Below are positions 1 to 8,483 of a stretch of 64,000 nucleotides of DNA, one piece after another. Source of the stretch: a bacterium (GTDB lineage: Bacteria > CLD3 > SB21). The stretch is taken from positions 1-64,000 of the forward strand of contig WBUR01000020.1 in assembly GCA_008933615.1 (NCBI GenBank), given 5' to 3'. Every line of letters begins with the position of its first letter. Position 1 is the stretch's first letter. Both the position numbers and the translations under genes were made by a program. Under the pieces are notes generated by a model, which was given only the letters and a program-made list of their open reading frames with translations, did not search any database and had not been told where the DNA came from.

Positions 1-2
1 TG

Positions 3-602
3 TCATAACTCCGCTTGTTTTCGTGCCATTTTCTTTTCGCCCCATTCCGCCGCGGCAAATGCGCCGACCGCCATGACGACCACCGCGAATACCAGCACGC
101 CGTAAGGAATATTGAACCATTGCGGCAGCGTTATTTTCCCCATCGGCGTGGAATAATAAAATTCCTTTACGAAAGGAAATACGAATCCAAACATAAAAAT
201 ACCGCCGAAGATACCCAAAAAATATACCATCGCGTCGATGCGGCCGGTAGAGCATGCCACCGCAGACGTTCCAGGACAATAACCCCCAACCACAAAGCCT
301 ATCCCCAGTAAAAGCCCTCCGACAATTTGCGGCGCAAGATAAGTTGGCGTGAGATACACCAGACTCAAATCCATAAAACCGATCCAGGATAAATAGAACA
401 CGCCTAACATGGCGGTCACGATCGCGCTAAACATAACTTTGAGAACGCTCATGTCGGTAAAATAGAACTGAGCGGCTAATTTTCTGCCGCTTCCAAACCC
501 GGCGCGTTCCAGGAAAAACCCGAAACCGATGCCGATGATAAAAGCGACGATCAAACTAAATTCGTCGCCAAACATTTCGAATTTATAAAATGGTGCGTTC
601 AT
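3..602 (-). CDS. YeeE/YedE family sulfur-compound transporter, second half
   Basis: Polytopic inner-membrane protein of the YeeE/YedE (sulf_transp) family, whose characterised member TsuA takes up thiosulfate. About six hydrophobic segments are visible, and the family cysteine sits in GGYCPGTSAVA near the middle. At 199 aa it is roughly half the size of single-chain TsuA; the gene just upstream supplies the other half, so the two products probably pair. The frame stays open further upstream, but I start at the ATG that overlaps the upstream stop (ATGA) and lies 8 bases after GAGGAGG; an ATG two codons earlier is too close to that ribosome site. It is the last gene of a set with a molybdopterin oxidoreductase. 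The substrate (thiosulfate or another sulfur species) is inferred. Confidence 0.85.
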   Translation of the reverse strand: MNAPFYKFEMFGDEFSLIVAFIIGIGFGFFLERAGFGSGRKLAAQFYFTDMSVLKVMFSAIVTAMLGVFYLSWIGFMDLSLVYLTPTYLAPQIVGGLLLGIGFVVGGYCPGTSAVACSTGRIDAMVYFLGIFGGIFMFGFVFPFVKEFYYSTPMGKITLPQWFNIPYGVLVFAVVVMAVGAFAAAEWGEKKMARKQAEL

Positions 603-1162
603 GTCCATTGCCTCCTCACAAAGTAAGCCAACGCGTAAGCGCCGGCAAATACCATGATCATAAAAACCCAGCTTCCAACATTGAGAACGGCTCCGCCCGT
701 CAAAGCCTGCCCGCTCGTGCATCCGCGCGCCAGTTTTGCCCCGATGCCCATCAGCATCCCGCCCGCAAATGCAAAAATGAGCCTTGATTTCACGGAGATC
801 CTCGGTCCTTTTTCAACGGACATCTTGATTCTCCCGGCTAATGCTCCGGAGAGAAAACCGCCCACAATCACGCCGATCACTTCGAAAACAAGCCAGTCTT
901 TAAACGGGCTTCTTGTTCCGTCGCCTAAATATTCCGAATAAAACTCATTGGACTGCGCATACGCCGGAGCAACTGCATTAACTGCAACAGCGGCCGTCGT
1001 TGTCATGGCGCCGGATGCGCCCAAGCCGCGTCCCATGATCACATAGGACAATAATAACACCATGCCAAGCCCGATGCCCGACAAATAAGGGTTCCAGTAA
1101 GGCTGCGGCTTCATGTGCGTATGTTCCGCCTCATGGCTCATTTCGTTCAATGTTACAGACAT
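599..1162 (-). CDS. YeeE/YedE family sulfur-compound transporter, first half
   Basis: Inner-membrane protein of 187 aa, YeeE/YedE family. The N-terminal 17 residues are His-rich and hydrophilic. A hydrophobic segment follows (about residues 28-45), then an Ala/Thr-rich stretch and an extramembrane loop, then further membrane segments. The family motif ARGCTSGQALTGGA is present with its cysteine. It overlaps the next gene by 4 bases (ATGA), which implies translational coupling of the two halves. In TsuA-type proteins conserved cysteines relay the thiosulfate sulfur across the membrane; each half here keeps one such Cys motif, so the pair may form one pathway. The 240 bases upstream hold two palindromic repeats, so it may not share a transcript with the oxidoreductase genes although strand and theme match. 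Confidence 0.85.
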   Translation of the reverse strand: MSVTLNEMSHEAEHTHMKPQPYWNPYLSGIGLGMVLLLSYVIMGRGLGASGAMTTTAAVAVNAVAPAYAQSNEFYSEYLGDGTRSPFKDWLVFEVIGVIVGGFLSGALAGRIKMSVEKGPRISVKSRLIFAFAGGMLMGIGAKLARGCTSGQALTGGAVLNVGSWVFMIMVFAGAYALAYFVRRQWT

Positions 1163-1222
1163 AGTTTACTCCTTTACTTTCAAAACTCTATTTTATCGTT
1201 TCTCTCGAAAACCATAGATTTG

Positions 1223-1257
1223 AATTTTCTGCGATAATCTGCGAAATCCGCGGGACA
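1223..1257. repeat. dispersed repeat, copy 1 (CTGCGAAAT-type)
   Basis: A 35-base motif containing AATCTGCGAAATCCGCGGGA. The reverse complement of 20117-20149 is nearly the same sequence (differences only around the GATA/GGGA stretch and one C/T), so this is a dispersed intergenic repeat with at least two copies in the window. Confidence 0.75.
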
Positions 1258-1302
1258 TGAATTTATGTGCATATCCGGTTGACTCACAAATGGAAAAGAT
1301 AA

Positions 1303-1372
1303 GTTCAGCCTGAGCGCAGTCGAAGGCTGATTTTACTATACTTTGTCATGGTTCGACTCCGCTCACCATGAC
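1303..1372. repeat. double-hairpin intergenic repeat with complementary loops
   Basis: Two hairpins stand side by side. The first has stem TCAGCCT/AGGCTGA (1305-1330), the second GTCATGG/CCATGAC (1345-1372). The loop of the first (GAGCGCAGTCGA) is complementary to the loop of the second (TCGACTCCGCTC) with one mismatch. The unit can therefore form two small hairpins, one long hairpin, or a loop-loop contact. It lies between the NrfD-type gene and the transporter pair and may act as a partial terminator or mRNA stabiliser. Confidence 0.7.
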
Positions 1373-1403
1373 GTATGTGAGTAAAGCGGATAAGCACATA
1401 AAT

Positions 1404-2342
1404 TTATATTCTAGTCCAGTGACTGATCTGTCCGGCATACACGATCACAAATCTCAGCAAAAGCCCGCCGGTAATAACCATAATAGGCGCAATCGGCGTG
1501 TGATTGATCTTATGATTCACTGCCAGCAATTGAATGATCAGCGGAATAATGATTCCGGTGCCAATTACAAAAACCCAGAATACGGCCGCGTACGAACCGG
1601 TCAGAATTAAATGAATACCGTTCTGATGCGCTTCCGTCGATGATAACATGCCGACTATAAACAGAGCAAATATCAGCAATTCAAAAATCAGGAACGCGTT
1701 ATCCGCTTTTGCCGAAAGTACGCGTTCGATATGATCGGTAGTTACTAAATGAACAAATGCCGCAGCCGCCGATAAACCCGATGTGAGAAAAAGTATCCAC
1801 AACATCGAACTGCTCCATAATGGCCTGGCTCCCAAACCACTCAATAGCACGCCCGTATACATGCCCAATACCGCGCCTAATATCATATTCAAAATGCCGA
1901 TATTTTTTATCAAATACGGATGCCGGTTAATTTTTTCAGAAAATTTGTCGAACAAATGAATTCGGTTGCTGAACGCTTCAGGTATGCTGACCAGCGTATT
2001 CAGAAGCAAGGCCGGGTAAACCAATATCAATATCCATGCGCCCCAAGACATCGGTGATGTTATTTGAAATGTTGTATACAGGCGCCAAACGTACAGCTTA
2101 TGTTCCAGATCTAGAAATAATGCAAACATACCCAGACTGAGCATCGCCAGGCTGACATGAGGCAAATAAAACGAGGAAAAATAATCATGTTTATGATGGC
2201 CTTTTAAAGTGAAGTAACCTGAAATGATCATAAACCCGGCTACGAGTCCTCCCAAAAACAGATATACCGGAATTTCCCATCCCCAAATATGCAGGATCGG
2301 ATCGATCATTTCATTCAGACGTGTGGTCGTTAGTTCTTCCAT
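1404..2342 (-). CDS. NrfD/PsrC-type membrane subunit of molybdopterin oxidoreductase
   Basis: Polytopic protein of 312 aa, NrfD/PsrC family: about eight to nine membrane helices, with the typical opening IWGWEIPVYLFLGGLVAG. These subunits anchor a periplasmic Fe-S/molybdoenzyme pair and exchange electrons with the quinone pool. The frame is open 13 codons further up, but I start at 2342, where AGAGGAAAC precedes the ATG; the longer form would begin inside a palindromic repeat (2361-2446). It stands third after the catalytic and Fe-S subunit genes, the usual order of psrABC/phsABC-like operons. It contains no haem or Fe-S motif. Quinol oxidation versus quinone reduction cannot be told from sequence. 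Confidence 0.88.
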   Translation of the reverse strand: MEELTTTRLNEMIDPILHIWGWEIPVYLFLGGLVAGFMIISGYFTLKGHHKHDYFSSFYLPHVSLAMLSLGMFALFLDLEHKLYVWRLYTTFQITSPMSWGAWILILVYPALLLNTLVSIPEAFSNRIHLFDKFSEKINRHPYLIKNIGILNMILGAVLGMYTGVLLSGLGARPLWSSSMLWILFLTSGLSAAAAFVHLVTTDHIERVLSAKADNAFLIFELLIFALFIVGMLSSTEAHQNGIHLILTGSYAAVFWVFVIGTGIIIPLIIQLLAVNHKINHTPIAPIMVITGGLLLRFVIVYAGQISHWTRI

Positions 2343-2360
2343 GTTTCCTCTAAGATTTCT

Positions 2361-2446
2361 GCCACTAAGACTCAAAGACACTAAGTTTCAATACTTTTTT
2401 CGTGGTTTTATTTAAAATTTTCTTTGTGCCTTAGTGTCTTCGTGGC
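2361..2446. repeat. imperfect inverted repeat (GACACTAAG/CTTAGTGTC type)
   Basis: The left arm at 2361-2385 contains GACACTAAG; the right arm at 2430-2446 contains CTTAGTGTCTTCGTGGC, whose reverse complement matches the GCCAC...GACACTAAG of the left arm with small gaps. It fills the gap between the Fe-S subunit and NrfD-type genes, so a hairpin would form in the operon mRNA there. Similar elements recur in genomes of this kind (recollection, not searched). Confidence 0.65.
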
Positions 2447-2452
2447 AATAAT

Positions 2453-2992
2453 TTATACCAAATAATAAATATGCGGCTTCGTCCCTGCTTCCGGTATCAA
2501 CGTGCGATTCTTGCGTTCGTTCAATAACCGGCTCACTTTGCTGTTCGGATCGTCCAGATCGCCGAAATACATACAATGCGTCGGGCAAACCGAAACGCAT
2601 GCCGGATCCATTCCTTTTTCAACGCGATGAATACAGAAGGTACATTTATCTACATATCCTTCGGGATGAATAAACCGCGCATCGTACGGACAAGATGCAA
2701 TGCAAGCTTTACAGCCGATACACACATCATGATCCACCAATATGACTCCGCCGTAATTATGAATATGGCTCGCGCCCGTAGGACAGCAATACACGCACGG
2801 CGGGTTTTCACAATGATTACAGCGTTCGGATCGAATCTCAAGGTGCACATTGGGAAACTTTCCTTTCGCGGCCTCGGTAATCCAATCACGGTTAAATCCT
2901 TCGGGAACATTGTTCTCCGTTTTGCATGCCACGACGCAATCCATGCAACCTACGCATTTCTTGGTGTCGATCACCATAGCCAGTCGTGCCAT
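2453..2992 (-). CDS. four-cluster 4Fe-4S electron-transfer subunit (PsrB/PhsB/DmsB type)
   Basis: 179 aa with 16 ligand-type cysteines in the four-group pattern of PsrB/DmsB proteins: C13/16/19/23, C58/61/66/70, C91/94/97/101 and C117/120/132/136-140. It has no signal peptide of its own and should be carried out with the Tat-exported catalytic subunit. It passes electrons between the molybdenum subunit and the NrfD-type membrane subunit. The start lies 2 bases after the catalytic subunit's stop, which makes cotranscription nearly certain. The pattern is clear; the substrate of the whole enzyme is not. Confidence 0.93.
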   Translation of the reverse strand: MARLAMVIDTKKCVGCMDCVVACKTENNVPEGFNRDWITEAAKGKFPNVHLEIRSERCNHCENPPCVYCCPTGASHIHNYGGVILVDHDVCIGCKACIASCPYDARFIHPEGYVDKCTFCIHRVEKGMDPACVSVCPTHCMYFGDLDDPNSKVSRLLNERKNRTLIPEAGTKPHIYYLV

Positions 2993-2994
2993 CT

Positions 2995-5190
2995 TTACGC
3001 CTCCATTTCAAAAGTAACAAAATTGACGTTCATACCGGTGCCGCCCATCAGCGGATCTACTTGATATTTTGTAACAAGCCCCGCATCGCTTGCGCCGCGG
3101 CCAAATGCGCGTTTCAACATTTTCGAGTTGTGGCCGAAGCCGTGTACCATATAGACACAGTCCGTGCGGATCCTCTCCGTTGCTTTTACTTTTATTCGGT
3201 TGCTCACGACGCCGTCCTGATTTTTCAGTTTAATATAATCGCCGCTCTTCAATCCGTAACGCCGCGCAATATCATGATTCACCCAAACTTCATTCTCGTT
3301 CATCATATCCATCAAAACCGGATTTGAATGCGTGCGGCTGAAAGAATGAACCGGCGCGCGCCCGAACAGCAGCCGGAAATACCCGGCCGGCGGGCCCGGA
3401 GGAGGCGTGTATTTTGGAACCGGATCAAAACCCGCTTCCTGAAGCTGAAGCGAATAAAATTCGATCTTGCCGGACGGCGTGGGAAATTCTACAGGAACGC
3501 CTTCATCAAAGTAGATCGGTTTTTTCTCGCCGCGAATAATTCCATTTTCTTTAAGTTCGCCATAGCTGTACCCCGCGTTTGATAATCGCGTTTCAAGATA
3601 TTCTTCGATATGTTTCCACGGATAATACGCTCCCAGCCCTAATTTTTCTGCGAGTTTCTTCGCCATCCACCAATTTGGTTTCTGCTCGTGCGGCGATTCT
3701 ACGGCCGGCTGACGCAGAGCAATAAAAGGCTCGCGGAACCATTCCACATTTATATCGTCATGCCTCTCCAAATATACCGATTCCGGTAGCACAACATCAG
3801 CCCAACCTGCGATCTCGCTTGGAATCACGTCCACGACGACCATCAGATCTAAATTCTGTATCGCCTTAATAGTTTCTTCTTCGTTCGGCAGCGCATGAAG
3901 TAAGTTGGTTGCATAGATGAACCATCCCTTGATAGGATAGGGTTTGCCTGTGATCGTTGCTTCGCGGATTCCGGTCGTGATGGTTTCATGCGCAAACGGA
4001 TATTTGTGATCGGGATTATCAACTTTACCTTTATCTGATTTCGGATACGGAGGGTACGGATAACTTGGAACGTCCATGCTCACCGGAGTGTAAAATCCGC
4101 CCTTGCGGCCCCAGCTTCCTAACAGTGCGTTGAGCAATGCAATGCCGCGGCTGCGCTGAGCATCGTCGCCGTACCACGTGACGTGCCGCCCGGGATGAAC
4201 CAACGTTGCAGGTTTGTATCTTGCCATTTCGCGCGCCGTTTCACGGATCTGATCAGGCTCAATTCCCGTTTCCGGATACGCCCATTCGGGCGTATAACCC
4301 TGTATCTCGGCGGCAAACTGTTCAAAGCCGAAACCGTATTTTTCTACATATTCTTTATCGTATAAATTTTCTTTTACCAATACGTTCATCCACGCCAATA
4401 GTAAAGCGATATCCGTTCCGGGCTTGATCGGCAAATAAAATTTCGCTTTGCTTGCGGCCACGGAATGACGCGGATCGACAACGATAATCGATGCGTCGTT
4501 TTCGATCGCATCTGCAAATTCTTGCACCTGCGTATTGTGCATATTCTCGCCGAGATGCGATCCGATCAACACAATACATTTGGCATTTTTGATGTCGGTC
4601 CTTTCTGGAGAACTCACGTCCTCGCCGAAGGTCAAGCGGAATCCTACGTCACGCGGGCCGCGGCACTGCGCAAAAGAAGGCGCGGCTATGTTGGGAGAAC
4701 CGTAAGCTTTGATCGTATGTTTGAGAAAATTTCCGCCGATACCGTGACTGAAAAAGGCCAGCGACTCCGGCCCGTACGTCGTTTTGATTTTTTTCATTTT
4801 TTCGGCGATATAATCGAATGCTTCGTCCCAGGTAACTTCAACCCACTGCTCCTCGCCGCGCAAATTTTTTCTAATCAACGGCGATTTTAGCCGATCCGGA
4901 TCGTAATGCGCGCCGACGCCGCCTGTGCCGCGCGGGCAAAGCCTGCCGCGGCTTAACGGATCTTCCGGATTGCCTTCGACTTTCCAAAGCTTTCCGTCTT
5001 TCACATAAGCGATGGCGCCGCACTTCCAGAAACAAATGTCACAATAGGTCGGAATTTTCTGGATACCATTTTTGGCGGGGCTTTGATCCAGCGCGTGGAC
5101 GATCGAATTGATAATCGTTCCCGATGCCGCTGCGCCAAGCGCCGTTCCTCCGCCGATCTTCAAAAATTTTCTGCGTGATAAGGCGTTCAT
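2995..5190 (-). CDS. Tat-exported molybdopterin oxidoreductase, catalytic subunit (Psr/Phs type)
   Basis: 731 aa, DMSO-reductase superfamily. The N-terminus carries a twin-arginine signal (SRRKFLK, residues 5-11) with a hydrophobic stretch after it, so the enzyme acts outside the cytoplasmic membrane. A [4Fe-4S] site is formed by C50, C53, C57 and C85. C176 in SFAQCRGPRDVG is at the expected position of the molybdenum-ligating cysteine, as in polysulfide and thiosulfate reductases. The C-terminal molydopterin-binding domain is complete. Together with the Fe-S and NrfD-type subunits it forms a three-part respiratory enzyme. YeeE/YedE genes downstream favour an inorganic sulfur substrate (thiosulfate, polysulfide, tetrathionate); arsenate or another oxyanion is not excluded. 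Confidence 0.9.
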   Translation of the reverse strand: MNALSRRKFLKIGGGTALGAAASGTIINSIVHALDQSPAKNGIQKIPTYCDICFWKCGAIAYVKDGKLWKVEGNPEDPLSRGRLCPRGTGGVGAHYDPDRLKSPLIRKNLRGEEQWVEVTWDEAFDYIAEKMKKIKTTYGPESLAFFSHGIGGNFLKHTIKAYGSPNIAAPSFAQCRGPRDVGFRLTFGEDVSSPERTDIKNAKCIVLIGSHLGENMHNTQVQEFADAIENDASIIVVDPRHSVAASKAKFYLPIKPGTDIALLLAWMNVLVKENLYDKEYVEKYGFGFEQFAAEIQGYTPEWAYPETGIEPDQIRETAREMARYKPATLVHPGRHVTWYGDDAQRSRGIALLNALLGSWGRKGGFYTPVSMDVPSYPYPPYPKSDKGKVDNPDHKYPFAHETITTGIREATITGKPYPIKGWFIYATNLLHALPNEEETIKAIQNLDLMVVVDVIPSEIAGWADVVLPESVYLERHDDINVEWFREPFIALRQPAVESPHEQKPNWWMAKKLAEKLGLGAYYPWKHIEEYLETRLSNAGYSYGELKENGIIRGEKKPIYFDEGVPVEFPTPSGKIEFYSLQLQEAGFDPVPKYTPPPGPPAGYFRLLFGRAPVHSFSRTHSNPVLMDMMNENEVWVNHDIARRYGLKSGDYIKLKNQDGVVSNRIKVKATERIRTDCVYMVHGFGHNSKMLKRAFGRGASDAGLVTKYQVDPLMGGTGMNVNFVTFEMEA

Positions 5191-5205
5191 ATGCTTCCTG
5201 TCATT

Positions 5206-5326
5206 AAACCGTTACAAACCTGTAAGGTTTCCTTTTGAATTTAAGTTCAGACTGTTGGACATGTTCCTGGTTGCGTTTATTAGTTCTCTTTAGCTGTTAA
5301 ACCTTACAGATTTGTAACAACGGTTT
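5206..5326. repeat. inverted repeat between barrel and oxidoreductase genes
   Basis: The left arm at 5206-5230 (AAACCGTTACAAACCTGTAA then GGTTT) and the right arm at 5299-5326 are reverse complements with one inserted triplet and one change. They are separated by about 68 bases. On the minus-strand mRNA this hairpin lies just ahead of the molybdoenzyme gene, where it could attenuate or separate its expression from the upstream barrel gene. Confidence 0.7.
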
Positions 5327-5331
5327 TTATT

Positions 5332-6594
5332 TTAAAACGAATAACCTACTTCAAATTCCATCTGGCTCATTTTTAATTTGATCGTCTGTTGATTCGGCAT
5401 TTCCATTGGATTCGGGCCGCTGATCTCTTTGGCAAATCCGAACATGGCGGCAAAATTGACTTCATGTTTGTTGGCCAAAGCTTTGGAGAAACCGAAGGTC
5501 AAATGCTGCTCGATCACGCCTGGCGCGAGAATATTGAACATCATTTCTTCCTTCGGGATCGGCTGTTTACCGTAGGAATAGCCCGCTCTCCATGTCCAGC
5601 CTTCGCCCTTTTGCCATTGCGTACCGAGTTTAAAAACCGTCATATCTTCCCAGCCAAATCCGGCGCCGTTATCATCGCCGAGCAGTATGTTATTCTGGAA
5701 ATCGGCCGGCACGAAAGGATTACTGACCGATTTGACGCCGCTGTAGAAAATCTGTTTGACATCAAATGTAAAAGACAAGGCGTCATTTACATTGTAAGCA
5801 ACGCCCGCGGTCCAATTGGCCGGAATATCGAAATCGCCTTGTTCCGCAAAAAGGCCTGCGTACTGCTTAAATTCGCCCATGAATATCTTTGTCTGATATG
5901 CAGCGCCTACCGTTAACTGCGGCAGGATTTTGCCTGTGTACCCGACGCGGGCTCCCAAACCTAGAGAATTGCTATAGCCCATATCGGACAAATTATTATC
6001 ATCGCGGGAAAAACCTGAAAAACTCAGCACGCCTTTAGCCTGAAATCGCTGATACGCAACAATGGCCGATAAACCCACTGCGTGTTTCTCATTGATCCTG
6101 CGCGCATAGGTCAGCCCAACAAATAACTGGCTAAGATCGACGCCTGTGGATGAAACCGAAGCGTCATAATAGGTCTGCGTGTGGTAATCCGTGTTCATTC
6201 CGCCGTTGCCGTAAATGGTGATATTATAGGTATTGCTGCCGTATGTACGGTTCACTCCTAACGAAGGAATGAAAAAGTAATTCGATTTGCTCTTAATCGT
6301 TCCGGGTGTTAAACCGAAAGTACCCATTTGCATCGAAGGGTTTCCGACAATCGTATATTGACGACTAGGACTGAACAGCGCTAAACCAAAATCATAGCTA
6401 TTGCCAAGAAATGCCACACCGGCGGGGTTCGTAATGGACGACATACTGTTTAGTGGAAATGCGACACCCGTCCCACCCATGGCTTTGTGTTTCGTTCCAT
6501 ACCCATGTGAGAAATAACCGTCCGTGGCCATTGCCATACTGGTTATCATCAATAAAAACAATATTCCAGTTGCTGTTTGTTTACAGTTTTTCAT
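5332..6594 (-). CDS. FadL/TodX-family outer-membrane transport protein
   Basis: 420 aa with a Sec signal peptide (hydrophobic residues 8-23, cleavage likely after AMA). The mature part starts with the FadL-type N-terminal plug: GGTGVAFPLNS and SSITNPAGVA, where the NPA motif is typical. The rest is alternating beta-strand sequence ending in an aromatic C-terminal Phe (VGYSF), the usual barrel signal. FadL-family barrels let hydrophobic molecules through the outer membrane. Placed first in the sulfur operon, it could admit hydrophobic sulfur species, but that is inference; a general hydrophobic-compound porin fits too. Start ATG follows an AGGAAGTAG-like site. Confidence 0.88.
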   Translation of the reverse strand: MKNCKQTATGILFLLMITSMAMATDGYFSHGYGTKHKAMGGTGVAFPLNSMSSITNPAGVAFLGNSYDFGLALFSPSRQYTIVGNPSMQMGTFGLTPGTIKSKSNYFFIPSLGVNRTYGSNTYNITIYGNGGMNTDYHTQTYYDASVSSTGVDLSQLFVGLTYARRINEKHAVGLSAIVAYQRFQAKGVLSFSGFSRDDNNLSDMGYSNSLGLGARVGYTGKILPQLTVGAAYQTKIFMGEFKQYAGLFAEQGDFDIPANWTAGVAYNVNDALSFTFDVKQIFYSGVKSVSNPFVPADFQNNILLGDDNGAGFGWEDMTVFKLGTQWQKGEGWTWRAGYSYGKQPIPKEEMMFNILAPGVIEQHLTFGFSKALANKHEVNFAAMFGFAKEISGPNPMEMPNQQTIKLKMSQMEFEVGYSF

Positions 6595-6743
6595 AGAACT
6601 ACTTCCTACCTCCGTTATGTTTGATTGACCAGATGCCTTTATAATTACATCTGTTTAATAGCTAAGTGATTATTTAGTAATATATTAACCACACTTTGAT
6701 ACTTTTTTCACTATTAGTTTAGTAAAAAATTTCTCCCGAAACA

Positions 6744-6757
6744 ATGACGTAGGTCAT
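6744..6757. promoter_or_regulatory. ATGAC-N4-GTCAT palindrome, candidate Crp/Fnr-type operator
   Basis: A perfect 5-4-5 palindrome (ATGACGTAGGTCAT), flanked by ACA and GTT which extend the symmetry. It lies about 150 bases upstream of the barrel gene of the sulfur operon, in an AT-rich 245-base gap. The TGAC-N4-GTCA form resembles sites of Crp/Fnr-superfamily regulators that control anaerobic respiration. No regulator gene is in the window, so the assignment is inference. Confidence 0.4.
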
Positions 6758-6839
6758 GTTTTTACCTAAATATTATCAGGTTTTAATGCGACAAAAAAAG
6801 TGAGGATCCTAAATGTGGGAGTGTTGGGGTTTATTACGC

Positions 6840-8312
6840 TTACCCGACATCCATCCATTTATGGACCGGTGAGAGTTTTCTTGAATTAAATGTATTGTGG
6901 CAATATTCATTGGTGTGCGGATTATAGGTGTAATCTTTTCCCCAAGTCTCAAAATTAGTCACAACTTCCTGAAGCGATCGGATAATATAGTTTACTTCAT
7001 CATTCGTCATGATCGGATGAATCGACAAACGTATCCATCCCGGTTTTTCGGACATATCGCCGTGATCAATTTTCTCGGTAATTTTGTTCGATACATCCTG
7101 CGGAATATGAAGCAGATAGTGCCCATAAGTTCCTGCGCAAGAACAGCCTCCGCGGGTCTGAATGCCGAAATAATCGTTTAGTAATTTCACCCCGAGATTA
7201 TAGTGCAGGCCGTCAATATAAAACGACACGACCGCCAGGCGGTCTTTTGTTTGCGCAGCAAGAATATTTAACTTATCAATTTTTGGCAATTCTTTGAATA
7301 GGATATCGACTATTTCTTCTTCGCGACGTCTCATCGATTCAACACCCATTTTTTCCTTTAGCCTTACGCATAATGCGGCCTTGATCGTCTGCAGAAATGG
7401 AGGCGTGCCGCCGTCTTCACGCGCTTCGATATTATCCAAAAATTTATGCCCGCCCCACGGGTTAGTCCAATCAACCGTTCCGCCGCCCGGCTGATCCGGA
7501 ATTTTGTTAGTGTAGAGCTTCGAATCAAAGATCAGCACGCCGGGTGTGCCGGGACCGCCTAAAAATTTATGAGGAGAAAAATAAATTGCATCGAGTTTTT
7601 CCAACGGATCTTCGGGATGCATATCGATCTTGACATACGGAGCGGAACAAGCAAAATCGACAAAACATAAACCGCCTGCCTGATGCATGATTCGTGCAAT
7701 TTTATAATAAGGCGTTTGAATCCCGGTCACATTGGAACATGCTGTAACCGAAGCGATTTTGGCTTTTCTGTTCTGGTACTTTTTAAGAATCTCATGCAGG
7801 TAATTTAAATTCACCGCGCCGTGTTCATCCGGCGGAATACATTCCACATCCGCAATCGTTTCCAGCCAGGAGGTGTGATTGGAATGATGTTCCATGTGAG
7901 TCACAAATACCACCGGCTTCTCTTCGTCGGGAATTCGAACGTATTTCGACATTTGCTCCGGCACGCGCAGACCAAGCATACGCTGGAATTTAGCGATAAC
8001 ACCGGTCATGCCCGAACCTTGCGTAATGATGACGTCATTCGCGCCGGCGTTTACATGCTTCTTGATGATCTCATGCGCGGTATGATACGCTTCAGTCATA
8101 TACGTACCGGTCACCGTTGTTTCTGTATGCGTATTCCCCACAAAAGGGCCAAAGTCCTTCATCATCCGCTCTTCGATCGGCGCATACATCCTGCCGCTTG
8201 CTGTCCAGTCCGCATAAATCAACTTTTTTATACCCTGAGGCGTCTCAAAGGTCTGATCATAACCGATCACGTTGTTGCGATAGGACTCGAAATATTTTTC
8301 CAGCGAACTCAT
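6840..8312 (-). CDS. class-V aminotransferase, cysteine-desulfurase-like (PLP)
   Basis: 490 aa PLP-dependent enzyme of aminotransferase class V (fold type I). The PLP lysine is in AIYFSPHKFLGGPGTPG; SVTACSNVTG and the NTHTETTVTG segment are family hallmarks. A cysteine-rich loop TRGGCSCAGTYGH lies where SufS/IscS enzymes hold their catalytic Cys, but it is a different motif with two cysteines, so desulfurase activity is possible, not shown. Longer than IscS (about 400 aa), with a C-terminal extension. I start at MSSLEKYF (8312); twelve further codons upstream look non-coding. The neighbouring sulfur operon suggests, but does not prove, a role in sulfur handling. Confidence 0.85.
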   Translation of the reverse strand: MSSLEKYFESYRNNVIGYDQTFETPQGIKKLIYADWTASGRMYAPIEERMMKDFGPFVGNTHTETTVTGTYMTEAYHTAHEIIKKHVNAGANDVIITQGSGMTGVIAKFQRMLGLRVPEQMSKYVRIPDEEKPVVFVTHMEHHSNHTSWLETIADVECIPPDEHGAVNLNYLHEILKKYQNRKAKIASVTACSNVTGIQTPYYKIARIMHQAGGLCFVDFACSAPYVKIDMHPEDPLEKLDAIYFSPHKFLGGPGTPGVLIFDSKLYTNKIPDQPGGGTVDWTNPWGGHKFLDNIEAREDGGTPPFLQTIKAALCVRLKEKMGVESMRRREEEIVDILFKELPKIDKLNILAAQTKDRLAVVSFYIDGLHYNLGVKLLNDYFGIQTRGGCSCAGTYGHYLLHIPQDVSNKITEKIDHGDMSEKPGWIRLSIHPIMTNDEVNYIIRSLQEVVTNFETWGKDYTYNPHTNEYCHNTFNSRKLSPVHKWMDVG

Positions 8313-8483
8313 ACCACGAAGATAAGGAAAAAATCCGAATTGAAACAATGACTAATTTTGATAAGTGAACAAAACCTGCCGATTGTATTTCATGTCTGCA
8401 AAGGTAATGTATTCATCATATTTCCATTATTTGCTCATAACAATTCTTAACTATATTGACCGGAAGGAAGGAAGTAATTTACT

